Of a stretch of 64,000 nt of DNA, positions 37,269 to 45,333 are shown in pieces. Under the pieces are notes generated by a model that was not told where the DNA came from, searched no databases, and worked only from the letters and a program-made list of their open reading frames with translations. Position 1 is the stretch's first letter. Every line of letters starts with the position of its first letter. Location: NCBI GenBank assembly GCA_002700095.1, contig PACL01000060.1:43643-107642 (forward strand), given 5' to 3'. Made by a program: the position numbers and the translations under genes. This DNA comes from Fulvimarina sp. GTDB lineage: Bacteria; Pseudomonadota; Alphaproteobacteria; Rhizobiales; Rhizobiaceae.

Positions 37269-38195
37269 GTGACCAACATCGATCCCCCCTCCCCGCTCCG
37301 CAGCGCCGTCTATGGCGCACCCCCCGCCGGCCTCGTGGACGTGCCGGACGGCGCCGCTCAGCTCTCGCCGCTCAGGCCCGGCGCCGAGGCGCTGGAGCGG
37401 CAGCCCGATGGGGGGTTCGAGACGATCGTCGTCGCGGCGCCCCCCGGCGCCATCGAGCGGCGGTATGTGCTGGCCCATGCGCTGCGCACGTTGGCGCCCG
37501 GAGGACAGCTGACGGTGCTGGCGGCCAAGGACAAGGGCGGCCAGCGCCTTCGCGCCGAGCTGGAGGCTTTGGGATGCGACGTCGCCGAGCACTTCAAGGC
37601 CCGCCAGCGCATCTGCACCGTCGGTCGGCCCGATGCCTTACAGGGCCTTGCCGAGGCGATCGCGGCGGGCTCGCCCGTTACGCTGGAAGACGTCGGGCTG
37701 CGCTCGCAGCCCGGGATCTTCTCGTGGAACCGGGTGGATCCGGGAACGTCGCTGCTCTGTCGCCATCTGCCGCCGCTGGCGGGACGCGGCGTCGATCTCG
37801 GCGCCGGGCTCGGCATCCTTTCGAAGGCCGCCCTCGCCTCCCCGTCCGTCGAAGCCCTGACCCTCGTCGAGATCGACCGCCGCGCCGTCGAGGCGGCGAA
37901 GGAGAATGTCACGGACGACAGGGCGCATTTCCTCTGGGCCGACGCGCGCGAGGTGGCGCTGGTCGATCTCGACTTCGTCGTCTCCAACCCGCCTTTCCAC
38001 GCTGAAGGGATCGAGGATCGCGGGCTCGGCCAGGCCTTCATCGCCGCCGCCGGCCGGATGCTGCGCCGCAACGGCATGCTGTATCTCGTCGCCAACCGCC
38101 ACATGCCCTATGAGGAGGTGCTGCGCGCGGCGTTCAAGAGCGTGAAGACCGTGACGGACGAGGGCGGCTACAAGATCTTCGAGGCCCGCAAGTGA
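37269..38195 (+). CDS. RsmC-like class I methyltransferase
   Basis: A 308-residue SAM-dependent methyltransferase of the RsmC/RlmG type, which methylate guanine in ribosomal RNA. The C-terminal domain has the SAM motif VDLGAGLGILSKAAL and the catalytic NPPF (residues 240-243 in VSNPPFHAEG). The N-terminal half is a degenerate second methyltransferase fold, usual for RsmC. The GTG start is used. It overlaps the rsuA gene by 4 nt (GTGA), so two rRNA modification genes form one unit. Confidence 0.8.
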   Translation: MTNIDPPSPLRSAVYGAPPAGLVDVPDGAAQLSPLRPGAEALERQPDGGFETIVVAAPPGAIERRYVLAHALRTLAPGGQLTVLAAKDKGGQRLRAELEALGCDVAEHFKARQRICTVGRPDALQGLAEAIAAGSPVTLEDVGLRSQPGIFSWNRVDPGTSLLCRHLPPLAGRGVDLGAGLGILSKAALASPSVEALTLVEIDRRAVEAAKENVTDDRAHFLWADAREVALVDLDFVVSNPPFHAEGIEDRGLGQAFIAAAGRMLRRNGMLYLVANRHMPYEEVLRAAFKSVKTVTDEGGYKIFEARK

Positions 38196-38947
38196 CCAAG
38201 GTGCCGACCTCGCGCCTCGACAAGCTGCTGGCCAATCTCGGCTACGCCTCGCGGCGCGAGATCCAGCTCCTGGCGAAAAACGGCCATATCCGCCTCGACG
38301 GCGTCCCCCTTCCCAAGGCCGAGATGCGGATCGCGCTGACGCCGGACCTCGAGACGCGGCTGGTCGTCGACGGCGAGGCGCTGGATCCGTTGCCCGGTGT
38401 CGCACTGATGGTCAACAAGCCCTTGGGCGTCACCTGTTCGCACAAGGAGGCGGGACCGCTCGTCTACGATCTCCTGCCGCCTCGCTGGCGCCGGCGCGAC
38501 CCTGCCATCTCGACCGTCGGCCGGCTCGACAAGGAGACTTCAGGCCTGTTGCTGATGACCGACGACGGGGCGCTTCTGCATCGCATCATCTCGCCGAAGC
38601 GCCATGTCGCCAAGCGCTACCGCGCCGGCCTCGCCCGGCCGATGAGCGGCGGCGAGGCCGAGCTCTTCGCCTCCGGCACCCTGATGCTGGAGGGCGAGGA
38701 GAAGCCGCTCGCCCCGGCGAAGCTGGAGGTTCTCGGCCCGCAGGAGGCGATGCTGGAGGTCCACGAGGGGCGCTATCACCAGGTCCGCCGAATGTTCGCG
38801 GCGGCCGGCAACCACGTCGAGACGCTGCACCGGCAATCCATCGGCGGTCTCGCCCTGCCGGACGATCTCGAGCCCGGCCAGATCAGGCGCCTCGGCGCGG
38901 CCGATGTCGCCGCGATCTTCGATGGCGGAAGCAGCGGCGGCGGCTGA
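38192..38947 (+). CDS. rsuA: 16S rRNA pseudouridine synthase RsuA
   Basis: A 251-residue RsuA/RluB-family enzyme. An N-terminal S4 RNA-binding domain (residues 5-60, SRLDKLLANLGYASRREI) is followed by the synthase domain with catalytic Asp113 in GRLDKETSGLL and the YHQVRRMFAAAGNHV block. Likely modifies U516 of 16S rRNA in the small subunit. Starts with GTG overlapping the methyltransferase stop. Ends convergent with the universal stress protein. Confidence 0.87.
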   Translation: MTKVPTSRLDKLLANLGYASRREIQLLAKNGHIRLDGVPLPKAEMRIALTPDLETRLVVDGEALDPLPGVALMVNKPLGVTCSHKEAGPLVYDLLPPRWRRRDPAISTVGRLDKETSGLLLMTDDGALLHRIISPKRHVAKRYRAGLARPMSGGEAELFASGTLMLEGEEKPLAPAKLEVLGPQEAMLEVHEGRYHQVRRMFAAAGNHVETLHRQSIGGLALPDDLEPGQIRRLGAADVAAIFDGGSSGGG

Positions 38948-38989
38948 TCCGCAGCCGGCCGCCTCAGCGACACGGCCGACGCCTGCCCC

Positions 38990-39886
38990 TCAATGGGCCA
39001 TGAACACCGGCATCTCGGCCTTGGCGAGGATGTGGCTGGTGGCGCCGCCGAAGATCATCTGGCGCAGCCGGCTCTGGGTATAGGCGCCCTTGAGCAGCAG
39101 GTTGCAGCCGAGCGCCGCGGCTTCCTTGAGGATCTTCTCGCCCGAGCGGATGCCGCCGGAGGCCATCAGCTTCAGTTCGACCGGGATGCCGCTCGCCGCC
39201 AGCCGGCGTTGGACCAGGGCACCGGACGGCTGGTCGCCGAGATCGCCGTCGTCGGCGAGCACGATCACCCGCCGGGCGCGCTGCAGGAACGGCCGGGCGA
39301 AGGCGATGGTGCGGGCGGTCTCGCTGGAGCCGTTCCAGGCGACCGCGATGGTCTCGCCGAAGCCTCTTCCCACCGGGCAGGGCGGAGCGATGAGGATCGG
39401 CCCGCCGCTTTCGAACAGCGCCGATTCCAGCGTGGTGATCGAGGCGGCGTCGGCCCGGGGCCGGCAGACGACGGTCAGGTCGAAGGCGCGGCCATAGGTG
39501 CCGAGGAAGCCGTCGCCCGCCATCGCCTTGTCGTTCCAGGCCCAGGACGGGTGGTCTGCGACAGGGGCTGCCGCGGCGGGCATGGCCGACCCCGCCGGCT
39601 GCGAGGCTTCGCCGGTCACCTCCGGCGCCGGTTCCAGCGGCACGTCCTCCTCCGACATGATCCGGGCGGCGAGGCGACGCGCCTCCTCGCGGGCCCGGCG
39701 GTGGTCGAAATCGGCGCCGTTCATGATCGCGACGCCTGCCGGGTCCCAGGTCAGATTGACCAGCGGCGGCGTCTGCAGGGCGAAGGTCTCGATCCGCGCC
39801 GAAAACCTGCGGCCGAGTTCGGCGGCCATGCGCAGCGCGTATTCGCCGTTCACATGGACCTCGGCCGGCACCAGAATCGTCTTCAT
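38990..39886 (-). CDS. Universal stress protein (UspA family), tandem-type
   Basis: A 298-residue protein with a C-terminal UspA domain (about 155-298). The region ending GATSHILAKAEMPVFMAH and the GAYTQSRLRQMIFGG loop match UspA proteins. The N-terminal half (MKTILVPAEVHVNGEYAL...) looks like a diverged first Usp domain, joined by an Ala/Pro-rich linker near residues 95-112. It is divergent from a TRAP transporter, which recalls the Halomonas case in which a Usp protein regulates a TRAP transporter; that link is inference. Confidence 0.85.
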   Translation of the reverse strand: MKTILVPAEVHVNGEYALRMAAELGRRFSARIETFALQTPPLVNLTWDPAGVAIMNGADFDHRRAREEARRLAARIMSEEDVPLEPAPEVTGEASQPAGSAMPAAAAPVADHPSWAWNDKAMAGDGFLGTYGRAFDLTVVCRPRADAASITTLESALFESGGPILIAPPCPVGRGFGETIAVAWNGSSETARTIAFARPFLQRARRVIVLADDGDLGDQPSGALVQRRLAASGIPVELKLMASGGIRSGEKILKEAAALGCNLLLKGAYTQSRLRQMIFGGATSHILAKAEMPVFMAH

Positions 39887-40176
39887 CCGTCCTCGCCTCT
39901 CATGGGATCCTCGCCGCCGCTCCGGGCGAGGGTCTGCCGCACTGCGTCACCATGATCCGAAACGCCGCCGCATGGCAACAGCAGGCAAAGCCGCCGCAAA
40001 GGGCGCCTGACGGCGAAGCGTCGGCGTCGGTCCGCAGGCGGGTCTTCGCCGCATCGCTCTCGCGTCCCGCCCGTCCGGCCGACGACGGCAGCGCGGGCGG
40101 GCCCGTGCCGTTTGCCCTCGAAGAAGCCACCGGCTAGTCTCTGAATTCACACGCACCTTGGGAGGGGTCGGCTGCC
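39887..40176. other. Divergent promoter region, Usp / TRAP transporter
   Basis: A 290-bp gap between divergent genes. It is GC-rich with no credible gene (a 62-codon frame at 39952-40137 has no ribosome site). Only the TRAP gene's GGAGGGG ribosome site (40160-40166) is clear. Confidence 0.4.
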
Positions 40177-42405
40177 ATGAGCGACGAGGAGAGCCGCAGG
40201 CTCGAGCGAAATCCGGCGGCGACGGGCACCGGGCCCGGCACCAGGCCCGGTGCCGGCGGGGCGGACGACGCCATGGCCATGGACGCGGAGCGGGCCGAGT
40301 TGCACGATCCGCTCTCCTCGAGCTTTCCGGCGAGCCTCGAAGGCCGGATCCTGTTCCTCATCGCCATCGCCTTCTCGACCTTCCAGCTCCTCACCGCCGC
40401 CCATCTGTGGGACCTTCCGAGCCAGATCGTGCGCGCCGTGCATGTCGGCTTCCTGTGCCTTCTCGGCCTGCCGCTGGTGGCGGCCGTGCGGCACGAGCCG
40501 CGGGCGCTCAGGGCGCTCGCCTGGCTGCTCGGCCTGTGCGGCATGGGCGTCGCGGTCTATCAGTGGTGGGAATACAAGGCGCTGATCTTCCGCGCCGGCT
40601 CGCCGCTCGTTCAGGACACGGTGGTCGGTGTCGTCGCCCTCGCCGTCCTCTTCGTCGCTACCTGGCGGATCATGGGGCCGGCCCTGCCGATCATCGCCGG
40701 CCTGTTCCTCGGCTACTGCCTGTTCGGCCAGCACCTGCCCTCGCCCTTCGTCACCCGCGGCTACGACTTCTCCCAGGTGATGGACCACATGGCCTTCGGC
40801 ACCGAGGGCATCTACGGCATCCCGACCTACGTCTCCTCCTCCTACATCTTCCTGTTCATCCTGTTCGGCTCGTTCCTGGAACGGGCGGGCATGATCCGGC
40901 TGTTCACCGACGTCGCGCTCGGCCTCGTCGGCGGGGCGAAGGGCGGCGCCGCCAAGGTCGCGGTGTTCTCCTCCGGCCTGATGGGCACGATCTCGGGCTC
41001 CGGCGTCGCCAACGTCGTCACCACCGGCCAGTTCACGATCCCGCTCATGAAGCGCTTCGGCTACCGGGCGGAATTTGCCGGCGGCGTAGAGGCGACCGCC
41101 TCCATGGGCGGCCAGATCATGCCGCCGGTGATGGGCGCCGTCGCCTTCATCATGGCCGAGACCCTCGACGTCGCCTATGCCGAGGTGGTCACCGCCGCGG
41201 TGATCCCGGCGGTGCTGTATTTCGCCTCGGTGTTCTGGATGGTGCATCTGGAGGCCGGCAAGCGGAACCTCCTCGGGCTTTCGAAGGGGGAGCTTCCCTC
41301 GGCCTGGGGCGCATTGAAGACCGGCTGGTACTTGATCCTGCCGCTCGCCGTCCTCGTTTGGCTGCTGTTTGCCGGCTACACGCCGCTCTATGCCGGCACC
41401 ATCGGCCTTGCGCTCACCGCCCTCCTCATCCTCGGCGCGCCGCTGGCCAAGCGGATGCCGGGGCTGGCGATCCGGATGGTGTTCTGGGTGGCGCTCGGCC
41501 TGTCGGCCGCCGCCTTCTTCGAATACGGCATCCTGCCGATCATCGTCGCGCTCGCCGTGCTCGTCGCCGCCTGCGCCGTCTTCAAGGGCGGGCGCGAGAC
41601 GCTGATCGCGGTGCGCGACGCGCTGGCCGACGGCGCCAAGACGGCGCTTCCCGTCGGCATCGCCTGCGCCATCGTCGGCATCATCGTCGGCACCATGACG
41701 CTGACCGGCGTTGCCAACACCTTCGGCCAGTTCATCGTCTCGGTCGGCGACACCTCGCTGTTCCTGTCCCTGGTGCTGACGATGATCACCTGCCTGATCC
41801 TCGGCATGGGCATCCCGACGATCCCCAACTACATCATCACCTCGTCCATCGCCGGGCCGGCGCTCCTGGCGCTCGGCGTGCCGCTGATCGTCTCCCACAT
41901 GTTCGTCTTCTACTTCGGCATCCTCGCCGACCTGACGCCGCCGGTGGCGCTTGCCTGCTTCGCCGCGGCGCCGATCGCCAAGGCCCCGGGCCTGCAGATC
42001 TCCTTCCAGGCGATCAAGGTGGCGCTGGCCGGCTTCGTCATCCCGTTCATGGCGGTCTACACGCCGGCCCTGATGCTCCAGGATGGCGGGCCGCTGGCGG
42101 CCGAGATCGGCTACATCCCCGCCGTCCTCTACATCGTCTTCAAGGCGTGCCTCGCCATCGGGCTCTGGGGCGCGGCGGCAATCGGCTACCTCGCCGCTCC
42201 GATGCCCTGGTGGCAGCGACTGCTGGCGGCGGCGGCGGCCTTCACGCTGATCGCCGCCCTGCCGCTCACCGACGAGATCGGTTTTGCGCTGGCCGTCGCG
42301 GTGATCGGCCTCCATTTCTACCTGCGGGGCAAAATGGCCGGGCCCGAACAGCCCGCCGGCCAGCGCCTGCCAGCCGCCCGGCGCGCCCCTCGCAAGCCGG
42401 CATGA
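40177..42405 (+). CDS. TRAP transporter fused permease (4TM-12TM, TAXI-type)
   Basis: A 742-residue fusion of the small (DctQ-like, about residues 60-200) and large (DctM-like, about 210-640) TRAP membrane subunits, as used with TAXI-family periplasmic binding proteins. Conserved blocks include GFEASMGGQ-like GGVEATASMGGQIMPPVMGAVAF and MGIPTIPNYIITSSIAGPAL (each cut to less than the full run). About 16 hydrophobic segments. It imports an organic acid with sodium or protons. No TAXI binding protein is encoded nearby. Its stop overlaps the DUF1850 gene by 4 nt. Confidence 0.87.
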   Translation: MSDEESRRLERNPAATGTGPGTRPGAGGADDAMAMDAERAELHDPLSSSFPASLEGRILFLIAIAFSTFQLLTAAHLWDLPSQIVRAVHVGFLCLLGLPLVAAVRHEPRALRALAWLLGLCGMGVAVYQWWEYKALIFRAGSPLVQDTVVGVVALAVLFVATWRIMGPALPIIAGLFLGYCLFGQHLPSPFVTRGYDFSQVMDHMAFGTEGIYGIPTYVSSSYIFLFILFGSFLERAGMIRLFTDVALGLVGGAKGGAAKVAVFSSGLMGTISGSGVANVVTTGQFTIPLMKRFGYRAEFAGGVEATASMGGQIMPPVMGAVAFIMAETLDVAYAEVVTAAVIPAVLYFASVFWMVHLEAGKRNLLGLSKGELPSAWGALKTGWYLILPLAVLVWLLFAGYTPLYAGTIGLALTALLILGAPLAKRMPGLAIRMVFWVALGLSAAAFFEYGILPIIVALAVLVAACAVFKGGRETLIAVRDALADGAKTALPVGIACAIVGIIVGTMTLTGVANTFGQFIVSVGDTSLFLSLVLTMITCLILGMGIPTIPNYIITSSIAGPALLALGVPLIVSHMFVFYFGILADLTPPVALACFAAAPIAKAPGLQISFQAIKVALAGFVIPFMAVYTPALMLQDGGPLAAEIGYIPAVLYIVFKACLAIGLWGAAAIGYLAAPMPWWQRLLAAAAAFTLIAALPLTDEIGFALAVAVIGLHFYLRGKMAGPEQPAGQRLPAARRAPRKPA

Positions 42406-42767
42406 TCTGCATCCTTGCCGCCGGCAAGACGATGGCGATCGCCGCCACCGCCTTCACCCTGTCCTGGACCCATTCGGTCGAGAAGACCCGCTGGGAGGAG
42501 CAATGGCAGGCCGGTCCTGCGGGGCTCACCGTCACGCAAGGGCGGATCGAGGGCTCGGGCGCCGGCATGGAGCCGCCGGAGGGCGCGCGGCTCGTCGACG
42601 GCGCCTATGTCTACACCCTCGACCGGGCGCCGATCCCCGAGCTCGTCCTCGCCGCCTCGGGCGCGACGGGGGGCGGCTGGCACTTCTGCGCCAAGGACAC
42701 GCCCTGCATCGACCTCGGCGAAGCGGCGGCAGAGCCGGTCCGGCTGAACTGGTGCAAGGCGCCATGA
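42402..42767 (+). CDS. DUF1850 domain protein, TRAP-TAXI partner
   Basis: A 121-residue protein with a hydrophobic N-terminus (ILAAGKTMAIAATAF) and the DUF1850 signature SWTHSVEKTRWEEQW (residues 23-37). The family's HSV motif is intact and two Cys occur near the C-terminus (FCAKDTPCIDLG). DUF1850 genes are regularly found after TAXI TRAP permeases; their role is not known. ATG overlaps the permease stop (ATGA). Confidence 0.82.
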   Translation: MICILAAGKTMAIAATAFTLSWTHSVEKTRWEEQWQAGPAGLTVTQGRIEGSGAGMEPPEGARLVDGAYVYTLDRAPIPELVLAASGATGGGWHFCAKDTPCIDLGEAAAEPVRLNWCKAP

Positions 42768-42984
42768 GGGCCACGACGGCCGGCGAAGCGAGGCCGCTTC
42801 GACTATTGAAAACACGGCGATTTCCGTGATGGTTGCCAACCCGGCAAACGGCAAAAGGCTGGACTTGGCCCTTTCTGGTCCGTACGGTGATCACGGAATG
42901 CGCAACTGTCTGGGACGGGACGAGGAGTTGGCGTAGTCACCAGGAAGACGTGGACGATCCGCGTCGTGTTTGCTCGGGGCGCAG

Positions 42985-43359
42985 ATGCGGCACATATCCT
43001 ATACCAGCATGGCGAATGGCCTTTCGGCGGAGGAGTTCGCCACCATTCTCGATCATGCGCGCGATTGGAACCGGCAGAACGAGATCCACGGCGCGATCGC
43101 CTTCGACGGACGGATGATCACCCAGATTCTCGAGGGGCCGAAGCTGAAGGTGGACGCGCTCTATCTGCGCATCCTTGGCGATCCGCGCCATACCGGCGTC
43201 GTCCTCCAGTCGCGGGCCGACATCAAGGAATCCCAGTTCGAAGGCTTCGGCCTCACCCGGATGACGCCCTCCGACCTCTACATGATCGCTCTCAGCATCG
43301 TCGAGAAGCACGGATCCGGCGACAGTTCGGCCGAGCCGCTCGTCCGGCGCCTGAGCTGA
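42985..43359 (+). CDS. BLUF-domain blue-light photoreceptor (short, stand-alone)
   Basis: A 124-residue protein that is essentially one BLUF domain, which binds FAD and signals blue light. The key residues can be matched to AppA: Tyr6 (HISYTS, for Tyr21), Asn29 (WNRQNEIHG, for Asn45), Gln47 (ITQILEG, for Gln63). The region ...LQSRADIKESQFEGFGLTRM replaces the usual WxM with FxL, so the semi-conserved Trp and Met are missing. No output domain is present; it must act on a partner. It stands alone after the DUF1850 gene, about 220 nt away. A TTG five codons upstream is the alternative start. Confidence 0.8.
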   Translation: MRHISYTSMANGLSAEEFATILDHARDWNRQNEIHGAIAFDGRMITQILEGPKLKVDALYLRILGDPRHTGVVLQSRADIKESQFEGFGLTRMTPSDLYMIALSIVEKHGSGDSSAEPLVRRLS

Positions 43360-43450
43360 GGAGCGATCGGGCGCGGTCGCCGGCTGCGGCGCTCGCAAGG
43401 CGGCCGGCGCTGACCGGTCGCAGTCGCCGCAGCCGGAGGACGTTGAAAGT

Positions 43451-44065
43451 TCAGGCCGCCCGGTAGCTCGCGAACAGCGCCGCCAGCATCGGCCGGCCCG
43501 TCGCCATCAGATCGAAGGCCTCTTCCGTCCTCAGCCAGTGGGAGAACAGGCCATGGATGGCGGCGCAATAGGCGCCGGCGGCGGTCTTCGCCATCCAGCC
43601 GCGCGACAGCTCCCCGCGCTCCTCGACCTTGGCGAAGACGGTCTCGATGCGGTTGGAGAAATCCTCCTCGCTCTCGCGCATGCGGGAGAGCGCCTCCTGC
43701 ATTTCGCCGATATATTCGCAGCGGAACAGGAGGATGGTATAGACGCGCTTGCCGCGCTCGTCGGTCTGGACGAAGCGCAGGACCTCCAGCGTGTTCTCGT
43801 GCAGCGTCGAAAGCACGTCGTCGGCCGCCACCAGCTTGGCGGCATCGAAGAACCGCTCCTTGGGAAGATGCGCCCGGTCCTGCATCGCCTTGAACAGCGC
43901 CAGCTTGTTCTCGAAGTGCCAGTAGATCGCGCCGCGCGTCATCCCTGCCTCGGCGGCGATCTGCGACAGCGTGGTGGAGGCCACGCCCTGGCGGAAGAAC
44001 ACCGCTTCGGCCGCGTCGAGAATCGCCTCCCGCGTCTGTTCGGCGCAGTCCTTCGTCCGTCGCAA
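43451..44065 (-). CDS. TetR-family repressor of the adjacent RND pump (AcrR/BepR-like)
   Basis: A 204-residue TetR regulator. The helix-turn-helix (TREAILDAAEAVFFRQGVAST, with TLSQIAAEAGMTRGAIYWHF) matches AcrR/TtgR closely, and the C-terminal domain is the TetR_C ligand-binding type (AGAYCAAIHGLFSHWL). It is divergent from the efflux genes, the usual arrangement for auto-regulated RND repressors. The TTG at 44065 is chosen because AAGGAGGAG lies 8 nt upstream; the ATG at 44092 falls inside the likely operator and has no ribosome site. Confidence 0.88.
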   Translation of the reverse strand: MRRTKDCAEQTREAILDAAEAVFFRQGVASTTLSQIAAEAGMTRGAIYWHFENKLALFKAMQDRAHLPKERFFDAAKLVAADDVLSTLHENTLEVLRFVQTDERGKRVYTILLFRCEYIGEMQEALSRMRESEEDFSNRIETVFAKVEERGELSRGWMAKTAAGAYCAAIHGLFSHWLRTEEAFDLMATGRPMLAALFASYRAA

Positions 44066-44090
44066 TGTGTGTCTCCTCCTTGCGTTATAC

Positions 44091-44104
44091 ATACATGCAT
44101 GTAT
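44091..44104. promoter_or_regulatory. Probable TetR operator, perfect 14-bp palindrome
   Basis: ATACATGCATGTAT reads the same on both strands and lies between the divergent regulator and pump genes, in an AT-rich patch. It resembles the TACATnnATGTA core of operators bound by AcrR-type repressors. It lies 56 nt before the adaptor gene start. Confidence 0.7.
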
Positions 44105-44160
44105 TTTAGCTGCAATGCAACATCGGCGGCGCTCTGTGCCCAGCCCTGAAAGTCCTTGTC

Positions 44161-45333
44161 ATGCAGACGTTTAAGATCGGCCGCGCGATTCTCGCCGCAG
44201 CCACCGCGCTGCTCGTGTCCGTTCCCGCACAGGCGCAGGCGCCCAACATGCCGCCGCCGCAGGTCACCGTGGAGACGCTGCAGGCGGAGACCGTGCCGGT
44301 GACCTACGAATATCCCGGGCGGATCGTCGCCTCCCGCGAGGTCGAGGTGCGCGCCCGGGTCGGCGGGATCCTGCTCAGCCGCGAGTTCGACGAAGGCTCG
44401 CGGGTGAAGAAGGGCGATCTCCTCTTCACCATCGATCCGGCGACCTACCAGGCGCAGGTCGCGCTGGCCAAGGCTCAGGTCGCCCAGGCTGAAGCCCAGC
44501 TCTCCCAGGCGCGGCGCAGCGAGGAGCGCGCCCGGGCGCTGACCCGGCGCGGCGCGTCGAGCCAGTCCACCCTCGACGACGCTGTCTCGGCGCGCGAACT
44601 TGCCGAGGCGCAGGTCGAGGCGGCCGAAGCCCAGCTCAGAACCGCCAATCTCTCTCTCGACTACGCCACGGTCGAGGCGCCTGCCGGCGGCATCACCAGC
44701 CTCGAACAGGTGCCCGAGGGCTCGCTCCTTTCGACAGGCGATCTCCTCACCAAGATCAGCCAGATCGATCCCGTCTACGCCAACTTCTCGGCCGCCGACA
44801 CCGAGGCCGCCTCGATCCGCGAGATGGTCGAGGGCGGCGCCCTGGACGGCGCCTCGTCTGCCGAGGATCTGCAGGTCGAGATCGTTTTCGGCGACGGCCA
44901 GACCTATGGCGAGACCGGTCGGATCGACTTCACCTCGACCTCGATCGACACCCAGACCGGGACGATCCTGTCGCGGGCGACGATGCCCAATCCCGCGGCC
45001 CGGCTTCTGCCCGGCCAGTTCGTCCGCCTGCGCCTGAAGGGCCTCGTCGCCAGGGACGCCATCGTCATTCCCGCCGAGGCGCTGATGCAGGGGCCGCAGG
45101 GCGTCTTCGTCTACACGGTCGACGAGAAGAACGTCGCCGCCGTGGTGCCGATCGAGATCGAGCGACAGATTCCCGACGGTTATCTGGTCAAGTCGGGGCT
45201 CAAGGCCGGCGAACGGCTGATCACCAAGGGCGTCGTGAAGGTGCGCCCGGGCGCGCCGGTGAACCCGGTCACCAATGGCAGCGACGGCGACGAGACGGCC
45301 GGAGCGCCGGCCAAGGAGACGGCACAGCGATGA
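44161..45333 (+). CDS. RND efflux periplasmic adaptor (AcrA/MexA family)
   Basis: A 390-residue membrane-fusion protein. A Sec signal peptide (residues 1-24, AQA|QAP) with no lipobox Cys, a lipoyl/hairpin region with the coiled coil ([20 protein letters not shown]), and the beta-barrel/membrane-proximal domains ([30 protein letters not shown]) are all present. It links the inner-membrane pump to a TolC-type channel, which is not encoded here. The stop overlaps the pump start by 4 nt. Confidence 0.9.
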   Translation: MQTFKIGRAILAAATALLVSVPAQAQAPNMPPPQVTVETLQAETVPVTYEYPGRIVASREVEVRARVGGILLSREFDEGSRVKKGDLLFTIDPATYQAQVALAKAQVAQAEAQLSQARRSEERARALTRRGASSQSTLDDAVSARELAEAQVEAAEAQLRTANLSLDYATVEAPAGGITSLEQVPEGSLLSTGDLLTKISQIDPVYANFSAADTEAASIREMVEGGALDGASSAEDLQVEIVFGDGQTYGETGRIDFTSTSIDTQTGTILSRATMPNPAARLLPGQFVRLRLKGLVARDAIVIPAEALMQGPQGVFVYTVDEKNVAAVVPIEIERQIPDGYLVKSGLKAGERLITKGVVKVRPGAPVNPVTNGSDGDETAGAPAKETAQR

